This document shows positions 11,333-21,985 of a stretch of DNA of 64,000 bases, piece after piece. Each line of letters starts with the position of its first letter. Position 1 is the first letter of the stretch. The stretch is taken from NCBI GenBank assembly GCA_963920635.1, contig OY987299.1:116623373-116687372 (forward strand), in the 5' to 3' direction. The position numbers were made by a program, and so were the translations under genes. The DNA is from Pseudeuparius sepicola (Eukaryota; Arthropoda; Insecta; Coleoptera; Anthribidae). Below the pieces are notes generated by a model. The model ran no database searches. It had not been told where the DNA came from and worked only from the letters and a program-made list of their open reading frames with translations.

Positions 11333-12742
11333 TTTTTGTTTTTTATTTTTGAGAATTTAAACACCCTGTAACTCAAAAACGAGGCAGCTGTAGATAAAAA
11401 GTTATAACACAAAATAATAATATTTTATGGTTTTCTATGACCTGTTGAACTGTCCTAGAATAAAACTGAACCACCCTATAACCTATATAACAGAATATTA
11501 ATAGAGCCGGTTTACTGCACTGATTTAAAAAATTTATGCGAGGTGTTTCCTCAAGAAAACAAATTCCATATATTTTTTTATCAACTTTGTGATATTTTTT
11601 TGTTTCATCGGGGGCCCGGGAAGCGCCTCAACCGAAGACTAAGAGGAAGCTTTAAAAATTCAAAGCTTTGGTTCGCGGTTAAGATAAAAAAAACACACAA
11701 TAACACAATCACACTTAGATATGCCTTATTTAACTAATTGGCGCAACGCTGCCGCACTTACCCGAAATTCTGATGCCTAGTGGAAACATTTATAAGGCCG
11801 GGCCTGCCTACTATTATTTTATTATAGTAAATAATGAAAACAATGGATACATAATATTTGTTTCCTGTGACAGCAAAGATCAATATCTTTAGTGACAGTG
11901 ACAAATGTAGCTTAATTTACTAGGTAATTCATAAATAAACACTTCTAATCTAGGCAACTATTCATACTGATAAATAAAATCTTGAATGCAGTCTCAGATA
12001 AAAAAAAAGTCAGTCTAAAAAAAAAGCAAAAAAAACACCAATCCATCAAAAATTCCATATATTTTTTTATCAACTTTGTGATATTTTTTTGTTTCATCTG
12101 GTGACAGATTCTGGTGGTTCAGGAAAAGTCCCACAACTTTCATTTGGAACATTTTTTGTCGAAAAATAAAGGCTGTAGGAGGCGGAGTGTGAAACAATTT
12201 AGGTATGCCGGTTTTTTTTCGGGTGCCGCACGTAGCTACAGATGGAAAATATCCTGCGCTATTTTATATGTAAAACAGCGTAGGTGGTCGGCTCGCCATT
12301 TTTCTAAACTCATTAAAATAAAACGGACATCAAGGCATGCCCGGCAAATATTAAATAGAATGTTTAATGTGTAATATGTAAATGCGGACTGCGGCGGCGT
12401 CCGGCCTCGGTTCGCAACCCAGCATCTGATTTCTTCATTCGGTTTTCTAGGAAACGGCCGGTCGCCTGGCGCCAGAGCTATACCTCCTCGCATCGAGTTA
12501 CCGAATGTTTCCCTGGAATGTTTTAAAACCGACCTAAATGGTCTCATCTTTCGAGGCCGGCATTGTATGCCTGTATCCCGGGGTTCAATTGTACCTACCA
12601 GACGTTTTAAAATGTTAGACTAAATATTGACATTATAGGTACCTACTACTGCTAACTGCCCTTTTTTTGTACGGCCATAGAAAAACCTACTACGACAAGA
12701 AAACCATTGTTAAATTTCCGATCCCCGAAAAGGAACCCGGCT
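11333..12742. other. Non-coding stretch with a 48-bp direct repeat and repeat fragments
   Basis: A 48-bp block (AATTCCATATATTTTTTTAT to TTTGTTTCATC) occurs identically at 11562-11609 and 12051-12098. A fragment at 11738-11812 (GCAACG(C/T)TGCCGCACTTACC) recurs inverted at 62767-62850. From 12380 the composition becomes GC-rich. No intact gene. Confidence 0.6.
12466..12625 (+). pseudogene. Possible non-LTR retrotransposon ORF2 tail
   Basis: One frame reads LPNVSLECFKTDLNGLIF. This resembles the 'LP..V...S...FK..L...LF' tail that follows the reverse transcriptase in many non-LTR elements. The expected upstream WN motif is not in the same frame and no reverse-transcriptase motif is seen. This is a weak call based on a short pattern, and the segment could be unrelated single-copy DNA. 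Confidence 0.25.
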
Positions 12743-13008
12743 AGCACGGGCGTAGCCAAGGGGGGGGTTTCGGGGGTTCAAATCCCCCCCCCCCCCGAAA
12801 TAAGCAAAATATTACCTAATATTATACCGAAAAAATACGAGGAGTGAAGAGTTAAATTATTATTACGTTTGAATATATGTAGTAATAGTAGCGCCTAGCG
12901 CCATCTTTTGACGAGAGGCAGACGCAGTTGCAGCCGAACTATTTTGTATTGTAGGGACACTTTGCGTTGTTTCTCGATTATTCGCCACGCCCCTCGGTCG
13001 AAATGAGC

Positions 13009-13160
13009 GGAACTTTGTGGAAGTTCGTGGAAGTTTCTGGACGGCTACTGGGCTGCTATATAAGCGGCGCCGCGGCGCGTGACCGCGCTTACGGCAGTAT
13101 TGTTCCATGCGAACTCGAAGCGAATAAAAGTGAAAAGTGGTGAACGAATAGTGAAGAGAA
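13009..13160 (+). promoter_or_regulatory. Heat-shock-like promoter and leader inside the TIR element
   Basis: Clustered GAA/TTC triplets (GGAAGTTCGTGGAAGTTTCTGG, at 13017-13040 in part) resemble heat-shock elements. A TATA box (CTATATAAGCGG) follows at about 13056. Then comes an A/G-rich leader with GCGAATAAAAGTGAAAAG, in the style of insect hsp70 5' leaders. ORF start is about 190 bp downstream of the TATA box. Spacing of the triplets is only partly canonical, so heat-shock control is an inference. Confidence 0.5.
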
Positions 13161-13252
13161 TTAAGTGTACCGTGTAAGTGAGTAATTTTAGTGCGCTGTT
13201 ATTCGATGACCTTGTTAAGGATAGATACGTGAATCATTATTACTGTCGAAAA

Positions 13253-13420
13253 ATGGAGGGGAAAAAAAGGAAGGGTGATAAACTTAAAGGTATGGACTAC
13301 TGGAAAAAGTGGTGTAGTCAAGGTCAAGGGGTTTCTAATAAAGAAACCAATTTGGATTTAGCTATCAAAGCTTCAGCTACCTTGCATGCTGATAAGAAGA
13401 CTGCCTACCCCGAAATCTAG
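13253..13420 (+). CDS. Short lysine-rich ORF of the TIR element (55 aa)
   Basis: Starts at an ATG (MEGKKRKGDKLKGMDYWKKW) and ends at TAG 13418-13420. It is the only ATG frame placed correctly after the promoter-like segment and leader of the surrounding TIR element. The N-terminus is strongly basic, with no known motif, membrane segment or catalytic residue. The likeliest reading is the first codons of a transposase ORF whose body was deleted. I do not recognise the family. An upstream start (in-frame from 13178 by a non-ATG codon) is less likely. Confidence 0.4.
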   Translation: MEGKKRKGDKLKGMDYWKKWCSQGQGVSNKETNLDLAIKASATLHADKKTAYPEI

Positions 13421-13741
13421 TTTGGAATGCCTAGATATGTGCGATAAAAACCAATATCCTAATATTTACACATTACTACAAATCTTGGCTACAATTCCTG
13501 TATCCACTGCTAATATATAGATATTAAATTTCATGTAAGTATATTTTTGTTGTTTTATTTACTTCTCAAACTAAACCCCCCCCAAAACTAAATCCTGGCT
13601 ACGCCCGTGCTTTAAAGTATTTACATACATTCTGACTCGCCCCGTATATTATAATCAATAATTCCGAAGACCCACAACAACCTCCAACATCCTATCCGCG
13701 AAATAAATCCCTTCTCCCCCGAGCATCCCTCATCTGCGGCT

Positions 13742-13960
13742 CATTTCTTATACAGAGGGGCCGGTATTGAATCCCGGCGACATAATGGCAGTTTTTCCTC
13801 AATTAACGTGGAACCCGGTCCGTTGTTCGGCACGTCTCGGAGGACACGAAGCAATGGCTTTGTGGGCCGCTCGGGGCCACCGCGTAAACACAATAATTAA
13901 TCGACGGGGCCCGGGAGTCCACAGCCTCCGGGCAAAGGGGGGCGGCAGATTTTTAATTTG
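13742..13960. other. GC-rich single-copy island
   Basis: Marked GC increase against AT-rich surroundings, with phrases such as CGGGGCCCGGGAG and TAATTAATCGACGG. No repeat partner in the window. Might be conserved regulatory DNA. Confidence 0.35.
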
Positions 13961-13978
13961 AGGGACGCGGGCGACAAA

Positions 13979-14323
13979 ATGGAGATGGTGGAACAAAACG
14001 GTCGATCCAAAAAAACGAAGGATGGAGTTTTCGAACTTGTGTCTGAGATCCATTGTTCCGCTTTCTTTGTACAAGAAGGTTCATTGGCTAGTAGAGAAAT
14101 TTTAATTGTCGGTAGATTTCGAACCGAAAAGCATGCCTATTTCGCCGAATTTTGGAGACAGTTTGAAAGCAACTGGTCGCGATGTGTTTTCATTACTGAA
14201 CCGACGCCTTTCTACTACAGTGTTTCTATACTTTCAGATAATACTGAAAAATTATTTGTAAAAATTTACAAATTTCCACACCACCCATGGGGTATACAGC
14301 GGCATGTTAGTTTTAGCCTGTAG
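13979..14323 (+). CDS. Unrecognised ORF, about 114 codons
   Basis: Open from the ATG at 13979 (MEMVEQNGRSKKTKDGVFEL) to TAG at 14321-14323. Composition is fairly protein-like: mixed charged and aromatic residues such as FRTEKHAYFAEFWRQFE, and no homopolymers. It matches no family I know, and no splice sites or promoter stand out. It follows a GC-rich island. It could be an exon fragment of an unrecognised gene, a transposon remnant or chance; the last is quite possible at this length. Confidence 0.25.
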   Translation: MEMVEQNGRSKKTKDGVFELVSEIHCSAFFVQEGSLASREILIVGRFRTEKHAYFAEFWRQFESNWSRCVFITEPTPFYYSVSILSDNTEKLFVKIYKFPHHPWGIQRHVSFSL

Positions 14324-15091
14324 CTGATCCCGCGTCAAGAAAATAACATTATAAGACTCACTTAGTATAAAAAAAACTCACCATTACTACTAGTTATAAC
14401 CAAATTTACCATATCAATACTTGGAGGACACAGCACTTCACTTAATGACGTAGCATTTTCAAGTTGCTCGAATCGTCCATTTTCACCAAAAATACCCGCA
14501 TATCTATCATCTCGAAGATCGAGATCGCAGCCGGCTAGCGCTGGCAACAGTTTCACCAGTGGACCTAAACAGGTTTCTATAAGTACCGGGTGTCCACACG
14601 ATGTGTTCCACCAACCCTATATAATTTTTTGTGATAAAAAAGTTTTAGATAAAACTTGTAGGACATTTTATGGAGTTTTCTGAGACAGTCAGAAATTTTA
14701 TACATATAATTTTGTTGTTTCGTAAATGCATGAAACAAACCAGACAATCAAAATGATATAAAACCATGTATCATTATCCTTTTCCGTTTTTGAAATATTA
14801 AATTTCCAAATTTTATATCTAAACTTATTTAACTTGGAATTGTGTATCCGAGAGAATAACATAATAAAATCCCAAAATGATTAGGAGCTTTTAAGATTTT
14901 CCCGAAATTCTTATTTTATTTCGAGAATTTCAGTAAAATCTGAAAAGCTACTAAACATTGTGTAATTTTATTATGTAAGCTCTTTTTTATATTATTTTTT
15001 GCGTTGATCGTTTATCTTTACGACGAGATCCAGAAATTAAAATTAAATAAAATTATAAAAATCGGAATATTAAAAAAGAAGGAAACAGATG
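14324..15091. other. AT-rich non-coding stretch
   Basis: No gene. A CCGGGTGTCCACA motif at about 14586 could be a decayed transposon terminus. The remainder shows no structure I can support. Confidence 0.4.
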
Positions 15092-16329
15092 TACAGGCTG
15101 AGTTTTTTTCGATGCCCACTATGGGGATCTCGGAAACTAGCAGAGCTAGAACAAAGGTTAAATAGGGAAAGAATTGCAGTTTTGAATGCTCAATCTAATG
15201 CCCCTTTTGGATTTTCAAAAAAGGTCATGGCTCACTAGATATTTTGAAAAGAGTGATTTTTTGCTATTTCATCAGACCTCTGTAGCTCCGTTATTTCTGA
15301 TTATACAGAAAAACTGTTAAAACAAAAATTGTAGATAATTTTGGGCTTAATAAGATAATCTTATCCAATTTATTATTTTTTAAATCATAGTTGGCTGTGG
15401 CCTATTTTTAGCTGGTAACAAAATGTAACAAAATAAAACAAAAATTATCATGATGGAGCCACACCGCATAATTATTTGCCCGTAAGAAATTACCTAGATC
15501 AGGTCTATCCAAATAGTTGGATAGGGAGAAATAGACCTATTTCCTGGCAGCCCCGATTCCCCGATTTGTCTGTTTTGGATTTCTTTTTGTGGGTAAGAGT
15601 ACAAAATAAAGTATGAGACAATTGATGAATTAAGAGCAGCTGTTTTATTAGCAATTGCCAGAATTGACCAGGCGCTCTCTAAGAAAGGCAACAAATTCAG
15701 TTTTAAAAAGGTGCAATATTTGCATAAATAATAATGGTGGATTGGTTGAACACCTTTGACCTTTTAAAATAATAATAATTTGAATTTGAGTTTTTTTAAT
15801 TTTATTTCATTTTGTTACCAGCTAAAAAAATATTAGAAAGTTTGAAGTATGTCAAATTATAAAATAGAACGTAATTATGAAAATATTCCATGTCTGACTA
15901 TGTGAAAATTAATTATAATAACTATGCCGAGTATTATATCTTTGGACAGCTTAAAAAATTGCCGATTTTATAAGGCCACAGCCAACTATGATTTACATTT
16001 AAAAAAAACACAAGTTTATGTCATATCTCAAAAATCACAAACAACATAAAAAATTGGATAAGATTATGTTATTAATCCCAAAATTATCTACAATTCTTGT
16101 CTTTACAGTTTTTCTGTATAATCAGAAATAACGGAGCTACAGAGATTTGATGAAATAGCAAAAAATCACTCTTTTCAAAATATCTAGTGAGCCATAAACT
16201 TTTTTGAAAATCCAAAAAGAGCATTAGATTGAGGATTCAAAACTGCAATTCTTTCCCCATTTAACCTTTGTTCTAGCTCTGCTAGTTTCCCAGATCCCCA
16301 TAGTGGGTATCGAAAAAACTCACCCTGTA
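15092..16329. mobile_element. Foldback derived from the 3' end of a mariner-like element
   Basis: Left arm about 15092-15420 begins TACAGGCTGAGTTTTTTTCG. The right arm, about 15960-16329, ends CTCACCCTGTA and is the inverted copy, with shared blocks such as GGGGATCT(C/G)GGAAACTAGC and AGAAATAACGGAGCTACAGA. Between the arms is the C-terminal part of a mariner-like transposase followed by its trailer. Ends lie in TA. The arms are homologous to the right arm of 9540-11332. Confidence 0.85.
15449..15759 (+). pseudogene. Mariner-like transposase, C-terminal catalytic fragment
   Basis: Read in order: HDGATPHNYLPVRNYLDQ (15449 on) carries the second catalytic Asp of the DDE/D triad in its DGA.PH context. 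A WIGRN..ISW spacer follows, then PDLSVLDFFLW (about 15561-15597), whose PDL..LD element carries the third acidic residue of IS630/Tc1/mariner transposases of the insect DUF4817-linked type. After a frameshift the frame continues ETIDELRAAVLLAIARIDQA. A second shift gives RCNICINNNGGLVEHL and TGA at 15757-15759, matching the usual GGHFEHL-like end. The N-terminal half is absent and the frame is broken twice, so it is inactive. Confidence 0.88.
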
Positions 16330-17140
16330 TAATGAGATAATGATATAAATTTTTACTTAATTTTGATTGCCTTGAAGAAAATGTTTCAAAAATGCAGTGT
16401 TCTATTTTAAAGAGAAAAATTTCAACCTCAACTTAGTATCGAGTCCGAAGAATTACAAGGCATTACTATTTACCTGTTTTCGCTCCAAAACTAAAGTTTG
16501 AAAGTTGGTGTGCAGGATTTTTTGCGGACGGTTTCAACAATGCTTCTGACTATCTATGGCTACTTTAATCTATGCTGTTATTTATAAAATACAGGTTGCA
16601 ACAAAACCATCCATTCACTGCAATAAAGGTGCTAAAGTATCTAACTATGCAATAAAAATGTTCTAGTTTTTTTTATAAAAATCAGGAGAACTCTAGCAGA
16701 GAAAACACCTGATACAGAGCAGAAATTTGTCTATGCATTTTTATATGGCCTACCTCATTTCAACTCATGACTATTGTCATAATTATTGTGAGTACTACTA
16801 TTAGTTCTGTCTAGTATATCTTGCTTGGTTTCTAAAATATCTTTCTTGCCTTGCCTTAATTCTATTACGGCAGAGCTATACAATACGGTTAAATTTATTT
16901 ATTTATTGTTGTCCTTAATCCTTGACATTTCAAATCAATAGTAGTCCCTCAAATCTCCAAGAACGAAGAATGCATGATTTATTAGTGTAACATGTCTTCA
17001 AAAAAAGCTTGACCAGCAAATACCTGGTCTACAAGTTCAACAGCCTGTACTTGAGATACTGGCATAATTTTCAGAAGTGGTATCTCTCCTCAACGTTAAT
17101 CAAGTGCACAACCAGACAATTAAATTGAAAACGAAAACAT
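16330..17140. other. AT-rich non-coding stretch
   Basis: No recognised element. Short reading frames only. Confidence 0.4.
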
Positions 17141-17470
17141 TGATTAATAAGAAAAGCTTGATAAATACGCGACATGCCATGACGTCACGGCAGCTCAATT
17201 TTTATTGGTCGGCAACCGCGTCATTATTCTCAATAGACCGTGCCCCTACCATGAAAAATTAAACCTCCGCTGTACTGAAAAACACTCACCGGGTGGCCGA
17301 CTATCCGCCCGCCTGACCGTAGAAAATCCAGGTGAAATATCGGTAGGTACCGCACGAAACCTCCACGGGTTTTCTCTTTTCTCTTTCCAACCGTTTACGA
17401 GAACACGAGAGGGGCGAAAACACGTGTCGGATCTATAATCTATCGTGCTGACGGCGGTATAAATTGCATG
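17141..17470. other. GC-richer single-copy island
   Basis: Contains a CRE-like TGACGTCA at about 17180, CCGGGTGGCC and CACGTG. No repeat partner in the window. Possible conserved regulatory DNA. Confidence 0.35.
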
Positions 17471-17683
17471 CCACGGTTATTAATACGGTAACATTTGTAT
17501 TGATTAGAGGAAGTCTGTTACACGATAACGATGGTTAGTAAGCAATTCTAATTAGCAAATAAAAAGGACTGGAGATAAGGAAAATGCAAGGCTATATAGG
17601 GTTTATTAGCACAGAGACTGTAGTTTACTGCGATTATTTTACTCATTTCTTAGAGAAACAACCAATCATATAACGCTTTTGCT

Positions 17684-17729
17684 AAGCGATAAATGCACAA
17701 GACCGTTTATCGCTTTGTTGCTAGGCAAC
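17684..17729. promoter_or_regulatory. Palindromic X-box (RFX-type) site beside an inverted repeat
   Basis: GTTGCTAGGCAAC at 17717-17729 is a near-perfect palindrome that fits the RFX-factor X-box consensus (GTNRCC..RGYAAC). Immediately upstream, AAGCGATAAA (17684-17693) and TTTATCGCTT (17706-17715) are exact inverted repeats. A CCAAT box occurs at about 17662. Confidence 0.5.
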
Positions 17730-18184
17730 CGCTAATCTTGCACTGTTCCTAATTGCATTGCAAAACTGTTTACATTAGACGTCATTTTAAATTTCTGACA
17801 CACATTCAGAAAACCGTGTTAAAAGGGGGGAGAAATCGCGCCTGCGTTGGACATCCAAACGTAAAGTTGTTTGTTTTCCGAACAGTAAACTCGTTCAAAA
17901 CGAATCGTTTTGGAGATATAAATACCCAAAAAATTAATAACGAAATCCTTTTCGTGAAATATTCTCAGGTCAGGGGTAATAATACAATACCTTTCGTTAA
18001 TTATACGAATTATAATCCCAAAGCTTAAAATACATGAGAGCCTGGCAGAAGTGGTATTTTCTTACAATCGGGATAATAATAAATTAAGCAAAGGTAATAA
18101 TATCTATTATTAGGCATATACCATGCACGAGTTGTATTTGGGAAAAGCATTTAACAACTCTAAATAATTTAATAATTCAGTGTT
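17730..18184. other. Non-coding stretch
   Basis: A 91-codon frame (17753-18028) has no recognisable features. Nothing else seen. Confidence 0.35.
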
Positions 18185-18520
18185 TTGCTTTGTAAAATAA
18201 GATTCATGGGCGGTGCGCGACCCTTAATAATATTATACAAATTTAGAATCTCTAAAAAATAATAAAATAAACTTTGATATAATTCAAACCAAAAATGATA
18301 TACACAAAACAACACCACACAAAAATCTCTACACAAAACCAAAATCCGTAAAATAAAGCGCAATCCTTATTTCCGTTCACGGCACTGCTCTAACTGGCTG
18401 CCTCTTTGACCAGGTCGACGTCGACCGCATAAAAACCTTTGAATTTTATACGGGTAATTTCTGCTAAGTCTGGTATTTTTACCAGTAGCAGAGCGTGGTA
18501 AATGCTATAAAGTGAGTTCA
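18185..18520 (-). repeat. Dispersed repeat, inverted relative to 33285-33726
   Basis: Shares with the 33.3 kb copy the blocks ACCACGCTCTGCTACTGGTA, GGTCGACGTCGAC, the AAATAAGGATTGCGCTTTAT-like block and GTGTGGTGTTGTTTTGTGT (as reverse complements). This copy lacks about 105 bp present in the other (33415-33520). Confidence 0.75.
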
Positions 18521-18648
18521 TTTATACTTTACCTAGGTAGCCATAATGTAATAACATAACCAAACTTCTTAGGAATTAATGAATCTCAAAAATTATAAAT
18601 ATTTCACTTTTAGAAAATTTTGTTTTAAAATAAAACAGTAGAGTAGTT

Positions 18649-18755
18649 CCATTGAAATTTTTAATGGGGTTTTTCGCCCCTAAACTTGTTAAGAGACAAC
18701 TTTTTCAAGTTGCCTAGCGGCGAAAAACCCAACTAAAAAATTCAATGAATCTGTT
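18649..18755. repeat. Small imperfect foldback
   Basis: CCATTGAAATTTTTAATGGG...TTTTTCGCC pairs with GGCGAAAAACCC...AAAAAATTCAATG. Arms about 32 bp, with an inner partial stem AACTT / AAGTT. Confidence 0.7.
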
Positions 18756-18837
18756 CCACAAATAAATTTTCGAAAATATTTAGGACAAAGTTACGGGTTT
18801 AATGTGTGCAACGATTTCAGATTTTTAGAGAAGAAGT

Positions 18838-19865
18838 TCTTCAAATTATCTACCTAACGCAAAAAATGGATTGACATATTTATGTAAATGTAGACAAGCT
18901 TATATTATACCAAAAGGATTACGCCTAAAAGAACCTTTTATTAGTAAGAAATGTAGCAAAATATTGTTCAGATGTGTATGATGCTGATAAGAGAAAGAAT
19001 CCAGAACCAAAGAAGTAACAAAACAAATTATTGGGGATATAAATAAAATACAGGTAAGTATTAGGGAAAGTGTATCTTTTTATGATTTTAATTACCATAT
19101 CAATTTGTATCCGCATAAGCTATAATAGTCATTTTGATAGTGTCAAACTTAGACAGATTAACAAATTCCGAAGATTAGTTGAGAAAAAGCATAGTGAGGA
19201 AGCAAGTTATTCGTGGAAAATTTTGAACAAAATGAGTTGACTAGATATGTTCACCAAACTAATTTTTGAAGTAGATGATTTAAATTCATTATTAAATTTT
19301 ATAAACTCACAAGAACCTTCTATTAAGTTTACCTTAGAAATTGCAAATAATAATCAATTACCTTTCTTAGATGTTTCTATACTTAAATCAGATAGTATAG
19401 AAACCAGTGTCTATATAAATCCAACACATAAACACATACCAATTATCATATTAGTATGTTAAAAAAGGAGTAATTAAAAGTTTGTAAGACAGGGATAAAA
19501 CGATTTGTTCTAATAACACAAAATTTGAGAAGAATAGTTATCCTATCGAATTTGTTGAGCAAGTTTTTCAGGATTGCCAACAAAATAACAATGCTAATAG
19601 AATAAGAGAAATAAATCTGGTGGAACGACCAGTATATTCAATTATTCCTTATATTCCTGGACTATCAGATAAACTAAAACGCATAGGCAATCGTTTTAAT
19701 AATGTCAGAACAGCATTTAAAACAATTTTATCAGAAAATAAAAGACCAATTTATACTTGTGATCTTTCTAGGCAAAATAGCGCTTTCGAAAAAATTATCG
19801 ATAAAATTTCCGGCACTTGTGATATTACATACGAAAATACGGCTAGTATATTATCACTGAAATGA
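18838..19865 (+). pseudogene. Penelope-like retroelement, broken remnant
   Basis: An upstream segment (about 18844-18981) reads NAKNGLTYLCKCRQA then IIPKGLRLKEP, the N-terminal region that precedes the reverse transcriptase in Penelope-like elements. It ends at a stop. A second piece near 19165-19235 reads FRRLVEKKHSEE. From 19247 the frame gives NSLLNFINSQEPSIKFTLEI, then LPFLDVSILKS and SVYINPTHKH, the typical C-terminal thumb of the Penelope-type reverse transcriptase. A frame from about 19460 to 19862 reads SYPIEFVEQVF, SIIPYIPGLSDKLKRI and RTAFKTILSENKRPIYTCDL, the linker ahead of the GIY-YIG endonuclease. The reverse-transcriptase catalytic core and the endonuclease are missing. Confidence 0.85.
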
Positions 19866-20612
19866 TCACCAGATTATTTCAAAAATTATGTCATTTCATT
19901 GCTTCATTCACTTTGGCAGCGTTGAATTCTCAACAAAAATGATCGTGAAAAAAATTTCATAACTTTATTCTCAAACGCTGTTTTGCCTCAAGCGGGCTCA
20001 CTCGTATACCGGTTGCATGGCTTTAATTATTTCACACATTCGATTCAAATAGCTATTTGCTATTTTATACGACTAAAATGAATTTCACATAAAACGGAGA
20101 TATTCTAAAGATTAAACCCCCTCTAAATTTAACCCTCGTCATTCTCATTATTCCTCGCTTTGTGATTTACTGCATGTGTGTTCCAAATATAAAATCGGTC
20201 CCGCGCACAGCACAGCCACACATGGGAGATAAATAGATTCGTTGACGCGAAAGGACAACCGAGAGAATTATCTTGACAGCCGCTCTCGATATGAATTATG
20301 AACACTACGTTATCTGCGCCGAATTGGAGGTCCTAGATAAGGCGACATATTTTTCCAGTGGCCGAACATTTCGGCCAATTAGCTCCGAATAGATTTTCTT
20401 CAGGGCCGGTCGACGGGAAAAAAATACAGATGGAAAGATCTCACAGTTTCTTCTCTACAATTTCTAATATTGGATTGCTTTGGAAAATAACAGTTTTCAA
20501 AATATTGTTCGCTACATTTTCTTAAATAACTCATCAGGATGACGTTCTACAGTTTTAAACGTTTTTAAACGTCTAGTTTATATTTTAGAAACAAGTTTGT
20601 GTCTAGTGCGCT
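19866..20612. other. Single-copy non-coding stretch with GC-richer island
   Basis: No gene. The part 20110-20420 is less AT-biased (GGTCCCGCGCACAGCACAGC, ATTTCGGCCAATTAGC) and has no repeat partner in the window. It may be conserved non-coding DNA. Confidence 0.35.
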
Positions 20613-20975
20613 TGTGCCCGGGCGGAGGGGAACCGCCCAGGTGTTATTATGGCCACTGGGTGGGAACCGTGCCGTCCAGGAGTATTGGTGATGCTCGCGC
20701 CGACGCGTGAGCGCTGTAAGGGGAATTCTCCCCCCGGAATGGACATGGACAGTGGAGCCTGAGACACAGACGGGTGAACTGCTTACGGGAGATCCGCGAG
20801 TTCAGACGGTCCGGGTGGCTGGAAGCCGTTCCTGTTGACCACGTTCGGGTTTGTATATTTTGTATTCACCATTCACCTTGTGCGAAATAAATCAGTGTTG
20901 TAACGTACTCGAGAATTTTCGTCGTCGACCAACGCCCTGATACGGTTCCTATTCGGCCTTTCACGCTGCCGAACA
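20613..20975 (+). mobile_element. LTR-like segment of a retrotransposon
   Basis: Starts TGTGCCCGGGCGG (with a GGGCGG/CCGCCC hairpin) and ends GCCGAACA. AATAAA lies at about 20886, 90 bp before the end. Directly after follow ACTGGGACCTCGTCA, which resembles the primer-binding position of Gypsy-type elements, and a splice-donor-like GAGGTGAGT. No gag or pol follows. The second half recurs at 28063-28260. Confidence 0.5.
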
Positions 20976-21590
20976 ACTGGGACCTCGTCAATATTTACAG
21001 TATACTGAGGTGAGTTTTCATTTTTATTTCGTAAAAAAATAACCTAAATACCAAATATTGGGTCTGTTTATATTATATTTATACATATTACAAAAGCCAG
21101 GAAGAAAATGTCACCTTAACAAGATTTGCTTTGCCTCGGGATGAAAATTTGCGCCAAAAAAGGATTCGTCAAATTCCAACTGAGATTTAATTTCTAAAAA
21201 AACCCTTAAGTATGTGTGGCTAACACATTTTCAAGAAAGTGAAACAATTAAAGTGGACAAATGTGTTTTGGGAGGAAAATACCTCTAGAGAATATCACCT
21301 AAGCTAAAGGAACAATTTTTGATAATGTGCCAAAATATTTGAGTGCAGTGCCGTTTAACTCTCAGCCCAAAACAGCTGAGGCACGTTGAAAATTTTGAAA
21401 AAACGATTAGAGTAAGCCTGAATGCACAAAACCAATAATGTAATAGATGAAAGAAAATTCGCCAAATTGTTACGAAATTTGTTTTTTCTACTTACTCCAA
21501 AAATGCCTTTTATTATATAGGACTAAGTTGGTCACGTGACTACGCGATTATGCGTTAGCGCCATGGCCTGTCTTTATCGTTGGCCTCGCC
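20976..21590 (+). repeat. Leader-like sequence shared with 28.25-30.59 kb
   Basis: Collinear and highly similar to 28255-28583 plus 30318-30590. Shared are GAGGTGAGTTTTCATTTT, CCAGGAAGAAAATGTCACC and GGACTAAGTTGGTCACGTGA. This copy is uninterrupted. It contains no coding frame. Confidence 0.8.
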
Positions 21591-21985
21591 ATGCCTACCA
21601 AATTTGACAAATATATAGCTACAAAATGGCGCTGGTCTAATTGTTATAAATATTTAACGAACTGCAATTTTCTACGAAAATTAAGAGCTATTTTTAGGTT
21701 GCTGTTGTTCTACACATATTATTCTGAACAGATTCCAACATTTATCCAGTTGTTGTTACGAAAATGCACTTTCGTTGTCCCCACCGACTGCGCCATGACA
21801 ACAAAGAAAACTCGTTGCCTTTAAAATAACTTAAATCATATTAAAGCATTTTTCAACCTTTCTTAACAGCTGGTTTCGAATTTTGAAATCATCTGTGTCC
21901 AAACGTAAAACTGTTAATTTAGATCCCACGCATTTTTTAGAAGGCCTATATTATACTGTCTACCTCATGTTAAATTATATACTTT
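21591..21985. other. Non-coding stretch
   Basis: A 77-codon frame (21591-21824) shows no family signature. Nothing else seen. Confidence 0.35.

Larger units (their letters stand above)
12743..13611 (+). mobile_element. TIR element with internal promoter and short ORF
   Basis: 16-bp perfect terminal inverted repeats: AGCACGGGCGTAGCCA at 12743-12758 and its reverse complement at 13596-13611. Runs of G/C (up to 14) follow each TIR. Inside is a GC-rich promoter-like segment, a leader and an ORF starting at 13253. No target duplication was certain. At 869 bp it is far shorter than an autonomous element and looks like an internal deletion derivative. Confidence 0.8.

Noticed and set aside
12236..12547. 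103-codon minus-strand frame
   Set aside because: Composition-driven frame in GC-rich DNA; no recognised domain.
13799..14074. Overlapping reading frame on the minus strand, 91 codons
   Set aside because: Arg/Pro-rich translation of a GC-rich island with no family signature; overlaps the better-looking plus-strand frame.
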